From: Phycisphaerae bacterium
Lineage (GTDB): Bacteria > Planctomycetota > Phycisphaerae > Phycisphaerales > UBA1924
DNA: 64,000 nucleotides
Assembly (NCBI GenBank): GCA_030429705.1
Contig: JAUIES010000001.1
Span: 124,001 to 188,000 of the forward strand
Reading direction: 5' to 3'
The notes beneath the pieces are model-generated. The model did no database searches. It was not told the origin of the DNA and saw only the letters and a list, made by a program, of their open reading frames with translations. Shown here one piece after another: positions 46,624 to 56,405 of the stretch. The position numbers were made by a program, and so were the translations under genes. Each line of letters starts with the position of its first letter. Position 1 is the first letter of the stretch.

Positions 46624-46785
46624 CGCAAATCCCTCCTCTGGGTTAAACAGGATGTTTATATATTCTATTGTCGATTTGGCGGGAAAAGCAAGCAATTGCA
46701 GCGTCTTCCACGCGGCCGCGGGGGCCGGTCATGACGCTGGACCGCTGACCTTGCAAGACGGTCAATCTCGACCATGGCTTGTGCC

Positions 46786-47448
46786 CTACGCCGCCAATCG
46801 GGCTTGGCTCGCCGTCGGTTCGGTGCCGAAGCTGAGGGTGGCGAGGTTGGATGGGCTGCTTCGGCCGCCGCGGCGCTGGGCGATGATGCGGTAGTGGACG
46901 CCGCGCTGGCCGGCGGGGACGGCGGTATCACGCCACGACTTGTCGGTCGTGGTATCGATAAGCGTGAACGGGCCGATCGTGCCGTCCGCGTCGACGAGGG
47001 CTCGCTCGACCGCGAAGGTCGTCCCCCCTTTGCGGGTGCCGCGCCACGCAACGAGCACGGTGCCGCCGGGTTCGAGGGTGGTGCTGACGCCGGTGGGCGC
47101 GGGCGGGGGGCCGAGCGGGGCTTTGGGACGATCGGGGGGGATGCTGGCGGCGGCATAGACATTGGGATCGTCCGTTGTGTCGGCATGGGCCTTGATCGCC
47201 CCCACCGCGGCGGAGGCCCGGGCGCGAAGGGCGGCGGCCTGCTCATGCAGCCGCAGCGTCGCGTCTTCGGCGGCTTGTCGCGCCTGTTCGGCGGCGAGGA
47301 GGGCGACCTCGGCTTCTTCGGCGAGCGCGGCGAGTTCGATGACGCGCGTTTCATCAAGCCCGATGGCGGCCGGGTCTTCGCCCCACGCCGGCAGCCGAGT
47401 CTGCATCCAGGTCATCAGCGTGCGATCGGATCGGGGCAGAACGGGCAT
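46786..47448 (-). CDS. Coiled-coil protein with C-terminal fibronectin-III-like domain
   Basis: 220 residues from the ATG at 47448 (AAGGAG upstream; the frame runs 24 codons further up). Residues about 30-95 are helical and Ala/Glu-rich (ALAEEAEVALLAAEQARQAAEDATLRLHEQAAALRAR split over two helices). After a Pro-rich linker, residues about 120-205 look like an FN3 fold (PTGVSTTLEP...VLVAWRG...FAVERAL...YRIIAQRRGG). No signal peptide, so probably cytoplasmic or intracellularly scaffolded. The gene is GC-richer than its neighbours, and the 21-bp repeat array lies 120 bases before its start. Confidence 0.65.
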   Translation of the reverse strand: MPVLPRSDRTLMTWMQTRLPAWGEDPAAIGLDETRVIELAALAEEAEVALLAAEQARQAAEDATLRLHEQAAALRARASAAVGAIKAHADTTDDPNVYAAASIPPDRPKAPLGPPPAPTGVSTTLEPGGTVLVAWRGTRKGGTTFAVERALVDADGTIGPFTLIDTTTDKSWRDTAVPAGQRGVHYRIIAQRRGGRSSPSNLATLSFGTEPTASQARLAA

Positions 47449-47567
47449 GGCTGGTCTCCTTGCTGGCTCTGATGTCGGCTGGGGGGGTGGCGTACCTCGA
47501 TCGAGCCGCTCAGTGACCATGCCCGGGGCCCAGTTCGCGCAGAAATTGCGCTTTCGGGCGGCTTTTC

Positions 47568-47819
47568 ATCGATGCGGCGGCCTGAAACATCGTTACGACA
47601 GCCTGAATCATCGATGACGAGCAGCCAAACATCGATGACGGGCCGCATGGAATCGATGTTTTGTCTCGTGGAAACGATGACCAACCGTCCGGGATCGATG
47701 CTTGATCGCCCGGGATCGATGAAATGCGGTCCGGCATCGATGCATGGCAGCATCGCATCGACAGGCGGTCGCCCCGCATCGAGGGACTGTCAACTTGGAT
47801 CGGTCCCATCGCCCGGCGG
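47568..47819. repeat. Degenerate 21-bp direct repeat array, 12 units, core ATCGATG
   Basis: ATCG-type cores begin at 47568, 47589, 47610, 47631, 47652, 47673, 47694, 47715, 47736, 47757, 47778 and 47799: a perfect 21-base period over 12 units. Seven cores read ATCGATG exactly (47568, 47610, 47631, 47652, 47694, 47715, 47736); the others are ATCGTTA, AACGATG, ATCGACA, ATCGAGG and ATCGGTC. The remaining 14 bases vary, but neighbouring units resemble each other. Every frame yields heptad peptides (SMxxxxx on the plus strand, S(M/I/F)xxxxx on the minus), so coding status cannot be told from this alone. It lies between two minus-strand genes. Confidence 0.85.
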
Positions 47820-47932
47820 CCCGACCCGCGGTCTGCCGCGCGTCGGGCTTTCGGGGAGGGGTGAACGACAACGGCATCGCCACCCGACGCGCCGAGGACG
47901 GCGGGTCGGGGCACCGGAGATGCCACACCTCG

Positions 47933-48406
47933 TCAGTGCTCGGCGGATGGTTCTTCGCCGCGCCCGCGTTCATGGTCGCAGGCCGGACATCGACCCGTGC
48001 TGCCGGACAGGTCGTCGCTGCGGGCAAGGCACGCGGCGGCGGACCTTCGGCGACAGGATCGGATGTGAACCGCCCAGAACACGCCGGTTAACAAACCGAG
48101 CGGGAGGACGAGCCAGAGAACGGGCACAAAGATCAACAAGGAGCCGGCGGAGCCCCGAGAGAATTCGCGTCGCCATGCCGGCAAGTTGGGGTACCAGCTG
48201 GTGTATACCGAAGTCGAGTCGTTGATCGTCCGATCCGCTGTCCCGACCCAAACACTCCCAAACACACCTTCGATCTCGATCTCCGTACCGCCAAGCCGAC
48301 CGCTGATGAGCAGCGTGGTCTGAAAGAGGCAAGTGAAGCCGAGCAGCAGCAACGCCGCCGCGAACGCGACCGTGCTGCCCCACCGCCATGTCAACAGCCT
48401 TCGCAT
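47933..48406 (-). CDS. Small membrane protein with degenerate C-terminal zinc ribbon
   Basis: 157 residues from the ATG at 48406 (28 in-frame codons upstream do not fit). Two transmembrane helices, at about 15-35 and 95-120, enclose an exported domain. The tail DDLSGSTGRCPACDHERGR resembles the planctomycete CxxCxYDLxGxxxxxCPECG ribbon, with the first Cys pair absent. It is divergent from a related membrane/zinc-ribbon gene 78 bases away. Function unknown. Confidence 0.55.
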   Translation of the reverse strand: MRRLLTWRWGSTVAFAAALLLLGFTCLFQTTLLISGRLGGTEIEIEGVFGSVWVGTADRTINDSTSVYTSWYPNLPAWRREFSRGSAGSLLIFVPVLWLVLPLGLLTGVFWAVHIRSCRRRSAAACLARSDDLSGSTGRCPACDHERGRGEEPSAEH

Positions 48407-48484
48407 CGTCAACCAGCCTACCGCCCGCCTTCGCCCCGCGCAATGCCATTTCAACATCCGGGACCCGGCTGTTACACTGTCTTC

Positions 48485-49306
48485 ATGCAAACGCGAGCAT
48501 TCTGGCTGCGACGGATCATCGTGTGCGCCATCCTCGGCGGCGTGACCGCGTGGCTGGTTGCGTGGGGGATTGTCGCGGCCGAATGGAAGGGCGTTGCCTC
48601 GTCAGACCTGCCAAACCAGCAATACGGCGTGGCGATCGTGGAACCACACCTCGTCAATCTCTATGAGCGGCGCTCCCCCACCACCCGGGTTCGCGAGTGG
48701 ATCGTGACTCAGCTTGATGAACGCATCGTGCCCGACGCTCCAACCTGGCGAGAAACGCTCGCTGACGAGGGACCAGACGCTGTACTGGAGCGTGTCCGCG
48801 CGTACAACGGTCAATCAACTGAGCCGGCACTTGATCGGTTTGCACAGGCTTTCGCGTCAAATCGCGTTGCTGGCCTGATCATCGATGAACAGGCGTACAT
48901 CATCAGAGAACGCCTGCACGGCTGGCCTTTCGCTTCAGTCGCCGAGATTCGAGCCGAGACTTTTCGAAGATTGAGCGGGGGGACATTTGGATCAGCCCCG
49001 GTGCGTTTTGACGATACCAAGACCGTTTCGATCCCCTGGTTGACCGGTCATGACCCGGTGTGGAATCTCGCTCGCCGAGGCAATCCGACGACCATCCAGT
49101 TCCCTTACCGACCTGACTGGCCTGGGCTTGCCGGCAACGCCGCGTTCTATGGGTTGCTGTGGGCGTTGCCCCTTATCGGGTTTCCGATCGTTCGCCGCCG
49201 AGCCCGCATGCGCAGGGCACGCTGCGGCTCCTGCAACTATGACCTATGCGGCACGACGAGCGGCGTGTGCCCAGAGTGCGGCCTCGAGTTCATGCCGATT
49301 GCATGA
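48485..49306 (+). CDS. Membrane protein with C-terminal zinc ribbon
   Basis: 273 residues from the ATG at 48485. One N-terminal and one C-terminal transmembrane helix flank an exported domain of about 190 residues. The tail reads CGSCNYDLCGTTSGVCPECGLEF, an intact CxxCxYDLxGxxxGxCPECG ribbon that is very common at the end of planctomycete membrane proteins. Domain order is the same as in the divergent neighbour. Function unknown. Confidence 0.7.
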   Translation: MQTRAFWLRRIIVCAILGGVTAWLVAWGIVAAEWKGVASSDLPNQQYGVAIVEPHLVNLYERRSPTTRVREWIVTQLDERIVPDAPTWRETLADEGPDAVLERVRAYNGQSTEPALDRFAQAFASNRVAGLIIDEQAYIIRERLHGWPFASVAEIRAETFRRLSGGTFGSAPVRFDDTKTVSIPWLTGHDPVWNLARRGNPTTIQFPYRPDWPGLAGNAAFYGLLWALPLIGFPIVRRRARMRRARCGSCNYDLCGTTSGVCPECGLEFMPIA

Positions 49307-49312
49307 GCCTTG

Positions 49313-49807
49313 ATGAAAGGGATGACAGTGGCTGCGAAGAAGACAACGAAGAACACGATGAAGACGGCCACCGGTCGCCGAGACGCAACCATGCCACTCT
49401 GCGAAGCGGCCGCCGCCCTGCCCGATGTCGTCGAAGGCGCATCGTGCACGCAACGATCATTCAAGGTCGGCAAGAACGCATTCCTCTACATCGGCCCGCA
49501 AGCCGGGGGGAAACCCGGATACAAAGCAATGTTCAAACTCGACGCATCGAAGGAACAGGCTGCTGATCTTGCCAAGGCTGACCCCGATGCCTTCGGCGTC
49601 GGTTCGACAAGTTGGGTCACCGCCAAGTTCACCGATGACAAACCGCTCGCCAAAGCCATCTGGAACAAGTGGCTCAGGGAGAGCTACGCGCTGAGCGCCG
49701 GATCGCCCGCCAAGAAGAAAGCCGCGAAGAAGATGGCAAAGAAAGTCACAAAGAAAACGGCCAAGAAAATGGCTAAAAAGACAGTAAAAAAGAAACCAGC
49801 CACATGA
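49313..49807 (+). CDS. MmcQ/YjbR-fold protein with lysine-rich histone-H1-like tail
   Basis: 164 residues; ATG at 49313 or 49322, neither with a clear ribosome-binding site. The core (about 25-125) shows LPDVVEGASCTQRSFKVGKNAFLYIG, then KLDASKEQAADLAKADPDAFGVGSTSWVTAKF and LRESYALSAG, matching MmcQ/YjbR. Before it is a basic segment (AAKKTTKNTMKTATGRR) and after it a tail of repeated KKxAKK/KKxTKK units to the end. The tail looks like a non-specific DNA-binding H1-like tail. The fold alone gives no activity. Confidence 0.75.
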   Translation: MKGMTVAAKKTTKNTMKTATGRRDATMPLCEAAAALPDVVEGASCTQRSFKVGKNAFLYIGPQAGGKPGYKAMFKLDASKEQAADLAKADPDAFGVGSTSWVTAKFTDDKPLAKAIWNKWLRESYALSAGSPAKKKAAKKMAKKVTKKTAKKMAKKTVKKKPAT

Positions 49808-49929
49808 AACTGTGCGAGTCAAACCCGGCAACGCGTTGTCGAACTTGGCTGTGAGACACGGCCCGTCAGACCTGCACACACTCTCGTGCATTCACGCACC
49901 GTTACCACACCGGTCCGTATGCACGCGCT

Positions 49930-50727
49930 TCACCCCTGAGCCAGCGCCAGCGACACCCCCACCGGATCCTGAATCACCGCACAGGTGGGTTTCCCATCGG
50001 CCCCCGTTGTCTCTTTGATGACTTTCCCCCCGCCATCTCGAACGCGCCGAAGACTCTCAGCAAGGTCGCCAACAGGAATGTACAGCATCCAGACCGGTGG
50101 CAACCCCAGGTTGACGCCGCGTGCATGGCAGATGCCGGCTGCCGGGTTACCATCGCCGCCGAGCATGTTGTAGTCGGCGTACCGCTCGCCTGCGTCCTCC
50201 AGCGCGACCTCCTCGACCGACCAGCCGACGACCTGTTGGTAAAAATCGCGCGTGGCCGAGGCATCGGCGACGGTCAGGTCGAGCCACGCGATGCGACCCG
50301 GATCATTCCCAAGATCGTGTGTGGCGGCCGCATCAGGTGGGGCGACCGCCTCCGCCGGCACCACCGGGATGATCCCAAAGGCAGCCCCATTTGGATCGAG
50401 GAGCACGGCCCACTGACTCGCGCCGCCTTCATCCTTGCCATGCATCACCTCACGCCCGCCGCATTCGAGCGCTCGCTCGACACTTGCGGCCACATCGGCC
50501 ACCTGTATGTGCGGCATCCACTGGAGCGGCAGATGCTCATAATCAGCGATGCGCTCGCCCAGGCCGATGATCGGCATGCCCAGGTTGTTCATCAGATCCT
50601 CACGCCAGAGCGGTTGCTCGCCCGTCGTGAGGACATGTGCATAGAAGCCAACTTCTCGATCGTGTTCGGGAACGGCGATGTCAGCACTGAGGACGCAGCC
50701 GACACACGGAACAATGTCATGAGCCAT
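49930..50727 (-). CDS. Two-domain VOC (glyoxalase/bleomycin-resistance) superfamily protein
   Basis: 265 residues made of two VOC modules, about 1-125 and 135-265. Each ends in a metal-ligand-type strand (AVLLDPNGAAFGIIPV; CAVIQDPVGVSLALAQG). In the second, WLDLTVADASATRDFYQQVVGWSVEEV is the usual VOC opening. This resembles 27 kDa CFP30-like VOC proteins. No substrate can be given. The gene overlaps no neighbours. Confidence 0.85.
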   Translation of the reverse strand: MAHDIVPCVGCVLSADIAVPEHDREVGFYAHVLTTGEQPLWREDLMNNLGMPIIGLGERIADYEHLPLQWMPHIQVADVAASVERALECGGREVMHGKDEGGASQWAVLLDPNGAAFGIIPVVPAEAVAPPDAAATHDLGNDPGRIAWLDLTVADASATRDFYQQVVGWSVEEVALEDAGERYADYNMLGGDGNPAAGICHARGVNLGLPPVWMLYIPVGDLAESLRRVRDGGGKVIKETTGADGKPTCAVIQDPVGVSLALAQG

Positions 50728-51052
50728 GGTTTGATTCCTGAAGAAGCACTAGGAACGCGATGCATGAGTCGGGAAAGGCCGTCAGTGTACCAGAATCACC
50801 GATGATGTTCTCTTTCCGCCATCGTTCTTCAATGTCGAGTTGAATGATCTGGTCAAGCCATCTTGTCGACGGCGAGTGAATCTATGAGGCCAAACAAGGC
50901 ACCGCAGCGTTCTGACGATGCTCTTCGGCTCGTTGCTCATCAAATAGTTGTTGACTCCTTCACGCCAATTCCCACAATGGGACAGTGTCGAATGGTCTAA
51001 CGAGGCGTGTGGTCGGTATCTGCGCCCGAAACAGCAATCTGGAGAGATAACG
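50728..51052. other. Intergenic region ahead of a GC-dockerin gene
   Basis: 325 bases without a supportable gene. It ends with GGAGAG serving the ATG at 51053. A TTGACT (about 50952) followed at 17 bases by ACAATG is a weak promoter candidate. A reading frame is open from 50948 in phase with the gene, but its first 35 residues do not look like a signal peptide. No RNA gene or repeat seen. Confidence 0.45.
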
Positions 51053-52744
51053 ATGGGTTTGTTGAAAGCAATCGGTTGTTGGCTCGCGCAGACTGACTTG
51101 CTCGGGCCGGTGCCGGGATTGATCGCCCTGGCAGCGTTTGCATCGCTGAATTCGGCTCAAGTCATTGACTTCGATTCACTGCCCGGCGGCTCGCCAACCG
51201 CCGACCAGCAGTTCATCAGCGACGAGTATGTCGCCGACTTTGGTGTCCGATTCGACCTTGTGGACCCGAACGACCTGACACCGATCGGCTCGCCGCGTAT
51301 CGCCAAGGTGGGAGCACCACAGACCGCCTTCACCAGCTGCGGCCCTGACACCCCCGTGTCCGATCAGGGTGTCGGCACCTCGTTCCTCACCGACGATACC
51401 TCTTTGACGGATGGTGCCACCCTCCTCCTCTCGTACTCCACGCCGGTCGCGCAGGCCGCCGGTGTCATCCTTGACATCGACACCCGCAGCGGCGGCGGCG
51501 CGTATGAAGAATGGACGGTCGAAGCCCTCGACGCATCGATGGCCGTGATCGAGACCATCATCCTCACCGCCCCGAACGGCCCTGACACCTGCAACAGCGG
51601 GCAAGGCCCGGGCGATGCGCGGGCGGCTGGCTTCCTGTTTGATCGCCCGAGCGCCGACATCCACTTCATCGTCCTCCGCTACACCGGGAATGCGTCCGGC
51701 GTCGGCCTCGGCTTCGACAACTTCACGCCCGACACCATCCCCGGCCCCCCCTCTGTCACGATCGACACCATCGACACCGATGCCTGCTTCGGCGAAACAC
51801 AGGACATCACCGCCACTGGCCAAGGGGGGCTGCTCGGCTACACCTACCAATGGCAATGGGCTGCGCCCGGTGAAGACTTCATCGACATCGTCGGTGCCAC
51901 CAGCCAGACCGTCGCCGCCCCGACGCTGCCCGGGTACCTCTACCGCGTCGTCCTCACCGATGCCGTCGGTCGCAGCGCCACCAGCGACGCGATCGAAACG
52001 GATGCACGCCCGATTGTCGTCACGCTCAAGGTCGAAACCGCTCCCGGCAGCGGCCTCTACGACACGCTCGCCAGCGGTATGTCACCCTTCGTCATCGGCG
52101 AAGCGATCGAGTCCTACTACGGGTATACCGGAAGCCAGCAATACTACCACGGCGATGTCCCCACGCTCACCTTCCAGCGCAGTCACCTGTTCATGACCGT
52201 CGGGACCGGAGGCCAGGCCCTGGTTGTCGTTCATGATGCCGTCGGGTCCAATGGCGGCGGCCGCGCCGAGATGCAACTCGACTTTGAGCATGTCACCCCC
52301 ACCTTCCTCGCCCGCGACGACCCCAGTGATACCTACGGAGGAAATGGCACTGCGACCCTCACCACGCGCCATCCTTGGAACTCCCCGAACACGGACGGCT
52401 TCGCGGTCGGGCCGATGAACGGCTCGTGGAACGCCGATGTCCAGTTCGCCGATGTGTATAGCGGCAACCCCACCTTCAACGGGCTTGCCGACTGGGCGTA
52501 TTACTCGGCGGACGGCGCGGTGTATCCGCTGCCGCTCGAAGAGAACCGCCGCGTGCGGCTCGAAGCGCTATGCGTGTGCCGGGCCGACCTGAACATGGAC
52601 GGCGTGTACGACTTCTTTGATGTCCAGATCTTCCTCGCCCGATTCGCAAATGGCGACGACTCGGCGGATGTGAACCAGGACGGCCGGCTCGACTTCTTCG
52701 ATGTGCAGTTCTTCCTCGGCCAGTTTGCGCAAGGGTGCGATTAG
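51053..52744 (+). CDS. Secreted lectin-like GC-dockerin protein
   Basis: 563 residues from the ATG at 51053. The signal peptide is long (n-region about 25, hydrophobic part ends LNSAQVID). The N-terminal half (about 35-235) looks like a beta-sandwich starting VIDFDSLPGG, as in choice-of-anchor or lectin-type modules. The middle has an Ig-like segment (about 240-330, ACFGETQDITATGQGGLLGYTYQW). The end has two dockerin-like units (DLNMDGVYDFFDV and DVNQDGRLDFFDV) and stops GCD. Function unknown. Confidence 0.78.
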   Translation: MGLLKAIGCWLAQTDLLGPVPGLIALAAFASLNSAQVIDFDSLPGGSPTADQQFISDEYVADFGVRFDLVDPNDLTPIGSPRIAKVGAPQTAFTSCGPDTPVSDQGVGTSFLTDDTSLTDGATLLLSYSTPVAQAAGVILDIDTRSGGGAYEEWTVEALDASMAVIETIILTAPNGPDTCNSGQGPGDARAAGFLFDRPSADIHFIVLRYTGNASGVGLGFDNFTPDTIPGPPSVTIDTIDTDACFGETQDITATGQGGLLGYTYQWQWAAPGEDFIDIVGATSQTVAAPTLPGYLYRVVLTDAVGRSATSDAIETDARPIVVTLKVETAPGSGLYDTLASGMSPFVIGEAIESYYGYTGSQQYYHGDVPTLTFQRSHLFMTVGTGGQALVVVHDAVGSNGGGRAEMQLDFEHVTPTFLARDDPSDTYGGNGTATLTTRHPWNSPNTDGFAVGPMNGSWNADVQFADVYSGNPTFNGLADWAYYSADGAVYPLPLEENRRVRLEALCVCRADLNMDGVYDFFDVQIFLARFANGDDSADVNQDGRLDFFDVQFFLGQFAQGCD

Positions 52745-52882
52745 CGTTTCGCGTGTCGTTGCTGAGGACTGGCCTTGGGCGATGGTTGCCGTGGTCATGT
52801 CTTGATGGTCACGACGGTCGGCGTGAGGTACTCGGTCATGGACATGCGAAACCATGAGCATGGCACCCGGCCACCCGCCGGT

Positions 52883-53125
52883 TTACTCAACGCAGCCTTT
52901 CGGATTCACAACACGCGTCGTCGATGCCGGGTGCTTCTTGAGATGTGCAGCGGGTCGAATGGGGCGCTCGGAAAAGTTGCCGCCGCAGTTGGGGCACACG
53001 CCTTTCAACACGCCTTCGACGCACGCTTTGCAAAAGGTACACTCGAATGTGCAGATCATGGCGTTGGCTGATTCGGGCGGTAAATCAGTGTCACAACACT
53101 CGCAGTTCGGTCGAAGTTCCAGCAT
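52883..53125 (-). CDS. DUF1272 cysteine-rich zinc-finger-type protein
   Basis: 80 residues. MLELRPNCECCDTDLPP, CTFECTFCKACVEGVLKGVCPNCGG and RPIRP match DUF1272 over the full length. Nine Cys residues in CxxC-type pairs predict two zinc sites. Function is unknown in all species. A partial copy of its 5' end, including the start region, lies at 54786-54851. Confidence 0.85.
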   Translation of the reverse strand: MLELRPNCECCDTDLPPESANAMICTFECTFCKACVEGVLKGVCPNCGGNFSERPIRPAAHLKKHPASTTRVVNPKGCVE

Positions 53126-53354
53126 AAAAAGGGCTCTCCTTGCGATACGTTTCGGCAGTGACCAACTTGCGTGGTTTGTCCACCGGCTGCATGAGTCTAT
53201 CCGGCGGGTGTCATTGTCATGGCTCCCGATGGCTATGACCGAACACCCTCGACCAAACTTTCTCTTGCGTTTGATTCAGTCATTGTGCATACTGGCGTGG
53301 GGTCCGAAACCCGGTGAAGCGCCTCGGCGCAACTCTATGTTATGAGTAGAGATC

Positions 53355-54689
53355 ATGAACCGCTGCATCGCAACCCTCTGCGCCGCCGCCGCGTCCACCG
53401 CCGCCGCCCAGACCATCAACGAAGACCAACGACTCGTCGCCGATGATGCCTCGGCCTTCCTCAACATGGGGAATGCCGTCTCCATCTCTGCAGACATTCT
53501 CGTCGCGGGCGCCAGATCCGATGATGTCAACGGCAGCAGTTCGGGATCAGCCTACATTTTTCAGATTGGCACCGGTGTCCAACTCCAGAAACTCATCCCA
53601 GACGATGGCGAGCCCCTCGACCGCTTCGGAGCGGCCGTGAGCATCAGCGGCGGCATCGTGGTCGCCGGTGCCGTCGGGGATGACGACAACGGCAGCCGTG
53701 CTGGCGCCGCCTATGTCTTCAACGGCCTCTCCGGGGCGCAGATCCACAAGCTCACCGCCAACGATGGTACATTCGACGATGAGTTCGGATCCTCCGTCGC
53801 CATCGACGGCTCCGCCATCGTGGTCGGCGCGCCCGGCGACGACATTCCTCTCGGGGGCGCCGGCTCGATCTATGTCTTCGACAGCGGCTCCGGTCTCCAA
53901 CTCCGCAAGATCACCGCGCCGGACGCCGCGCCCGGCGACAACCTCGGCGCCAGCATCGCCATCCATGAAGGCATCATCGCGGCCGGGGCAATCGGTGACG
54001 ACGACAACGGTTCCAATTCCGGATCCGCGTACACCTTCAACGCCAGCACCGGCGCGCAAATCGCCAAGCTCGTTCCCGACGACGGCACCTCCGGCGACCT
54101 TTTCGGAGCCAGCATCGCCATCCACAACGGCATTGTCGTCGTTGGTGTCCCCAATGACGACGACAACGGCAGTTTCGCCGGAGCCGCCTACACCTTCGAT
54201 GCCAACACCGGAAAGCAACTCGCCCGCCTCGCGCCACCCAGCCCCATGGCGTTCGACAACTTCGCGTCCGGTGTCGCCATCCACAACGGCACCGTATGTA
54301 TCGGCGCGTTCGGTATCGGCGGCTCCGGCACCGCCTATCTCTTCGACGCCAACTCCGGACAACTGACCGCCACACTCATCGGCCTCGACAGTGCGCCGGG
54401 CGATGCATTTGGCGCCGCCGTGGCCATGGACGGTCAAAACATCGCCGTCGGCGCACCAAGCGACGACTCGCCACTCTTTGACGCGGGATCTGTCTACACC
54501 TTCACCCCCCCAGACGATGACTGCCCCGCCGACCTCAACGACGACGGAGCCCTTGACTTCTTCGATGTCGCGATTTTCCTCGGATTGTTCAGCGACGGCG
54601 ATCTCACCGCCGACTTCATCGCCGACGGCACACTCGACTTCTTCGATGTTGTTGAGTTCTTGAGTCAGTTCGCAGAGGGGTGCCCCTAA
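53355..54689 (+). CDS. Secreted FG-GAP repeat GC-dockerin protein
   Basis: 444 residues with a signal peptide ending STAAAQT. Residues about 25-380 consist of seven FG-GAP repeats of the form FGAAVSISGGIVVAGAVGDDDNGSRAGAAYVF, the integrin-alpha-like beta-propeller with calcium loops (DDDNGS). The C-terminus is DLNDDGALDFFDVAIFLGLF and DFIADGTLDFFDVVEFLSQF and ends GCP. It is flanked by a DUF1272 gene and by a partial DUF1272 copy. Confidence 0.88.
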   Translation: MNRCIATLCAAAASTAAAQTINEDQRLVADDASAFLNMGNAVSISADILVAGARSDDVNGSSSGSAYIFQIGTGVQLQKLIPDDGEPLDRFGAAVSISGGIVVAGAVGDDDNGSRAGAAYVFNGLSGAQIHKLTANDGTFDDEFGSSVAIDGSAIVVGAPGDDIPLGGAGSIYVFDSGSGLQLRKITAPDAAPGDNLGASIAIHEGIIAAGAIGDDDNGSNSGSAYTFNASTGAQIAKLVPDDGTSGDLFGASIAIHNGIVVVGVPNDDDNGSFAGAAYTFDANTGKQLARLAPPSPMAFDNFASGVAIHNGTVCIGAFGIGGSGTAYLFDANSGQLTATLIGLDSAPGDAFGAAVAMDGQNIAVGAPSDDSPLFDAGSVYTFTPPDDDCPADLNDDGALDFFDVAIFLGLFSDGDLTADFIADGTLDFFDVVEFLSQFAEGCP

Positions 54690-54752
54690 AACCAAACGCC
54701 AGGTCGCGTGGCTATGCCTTCATGGCCATGAATGAGCAACAGCGACACTCGA

Positions 54753-54851
54753 TCATGGCCTTGCAAAGCCAATACCATGGCAACCGGCGTTTGCTGATTC
54801 GGGTAGCAAATCAGTGTCATAACTCGCGCAGTTCGGTCGAAGTTCCAGCAT
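54753..54851 (-). pseudogene. Truncated DUF1272 gene copy
   Basis: Starting at the ATG on the minus strand (54851), 19 of the first 22 codons match the N-terminus of the gene at 52883-53125, reading MLELRPNCASYDTDLLPESANA. It then diverges after position 54786 and stops after 32 residues. The bases before the ATG are also alike (GGAAGTT-type and AAAAAG(G) strings), so the copied segment includes the leader. Two of the first Cys residues are lost (CECC becomes CASY), which fits a decayed copy. Confidence 0.7.
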
Positions 54852-54955
54852 GAAAAAGGAATCGTTGCGATGAGCCCTCACGGCAATCTTTTGGCACGGT
54901 TGAGACAGCCGAACGCATTCGCACTGGCTCGGCTCGGAGAGCCGATCTACACGAG

Positions 54956-56328
<1,373 letters not shown>

Positions 56329-56405
56329 TCAAAAAGACGATCGAACAGGTTTTTGGCAAGGATAGGTCGGCTGGACGCGGGAACCGCGTGTACGACCGAC
56401 AACGA

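Noticed and set aside
46774-47472. 232-residue plus-strand reading frame opposite the FN3-like gene
   Set aside because: Gly/Arg-rich antisense pattern; the minus-strand gene has AAGGAG and a recognisable FN3 region.
47568-47819. CRISPR array
   Set aside because: The conserved core is only 7 bases in a 21-base unit, the intervening bases are not unique spacers of 28-40 bases, and no cas gene is present.
47572-48225. 217-residue plus-strand reading frame beginning in the 21-bp array (SMxxxxx heptads)
   Set aside because: Its second half is antisense to the membrane gene at 47933-48406 and has no ribosome-binding site; heptads appear in all frames because of the 21-base period.
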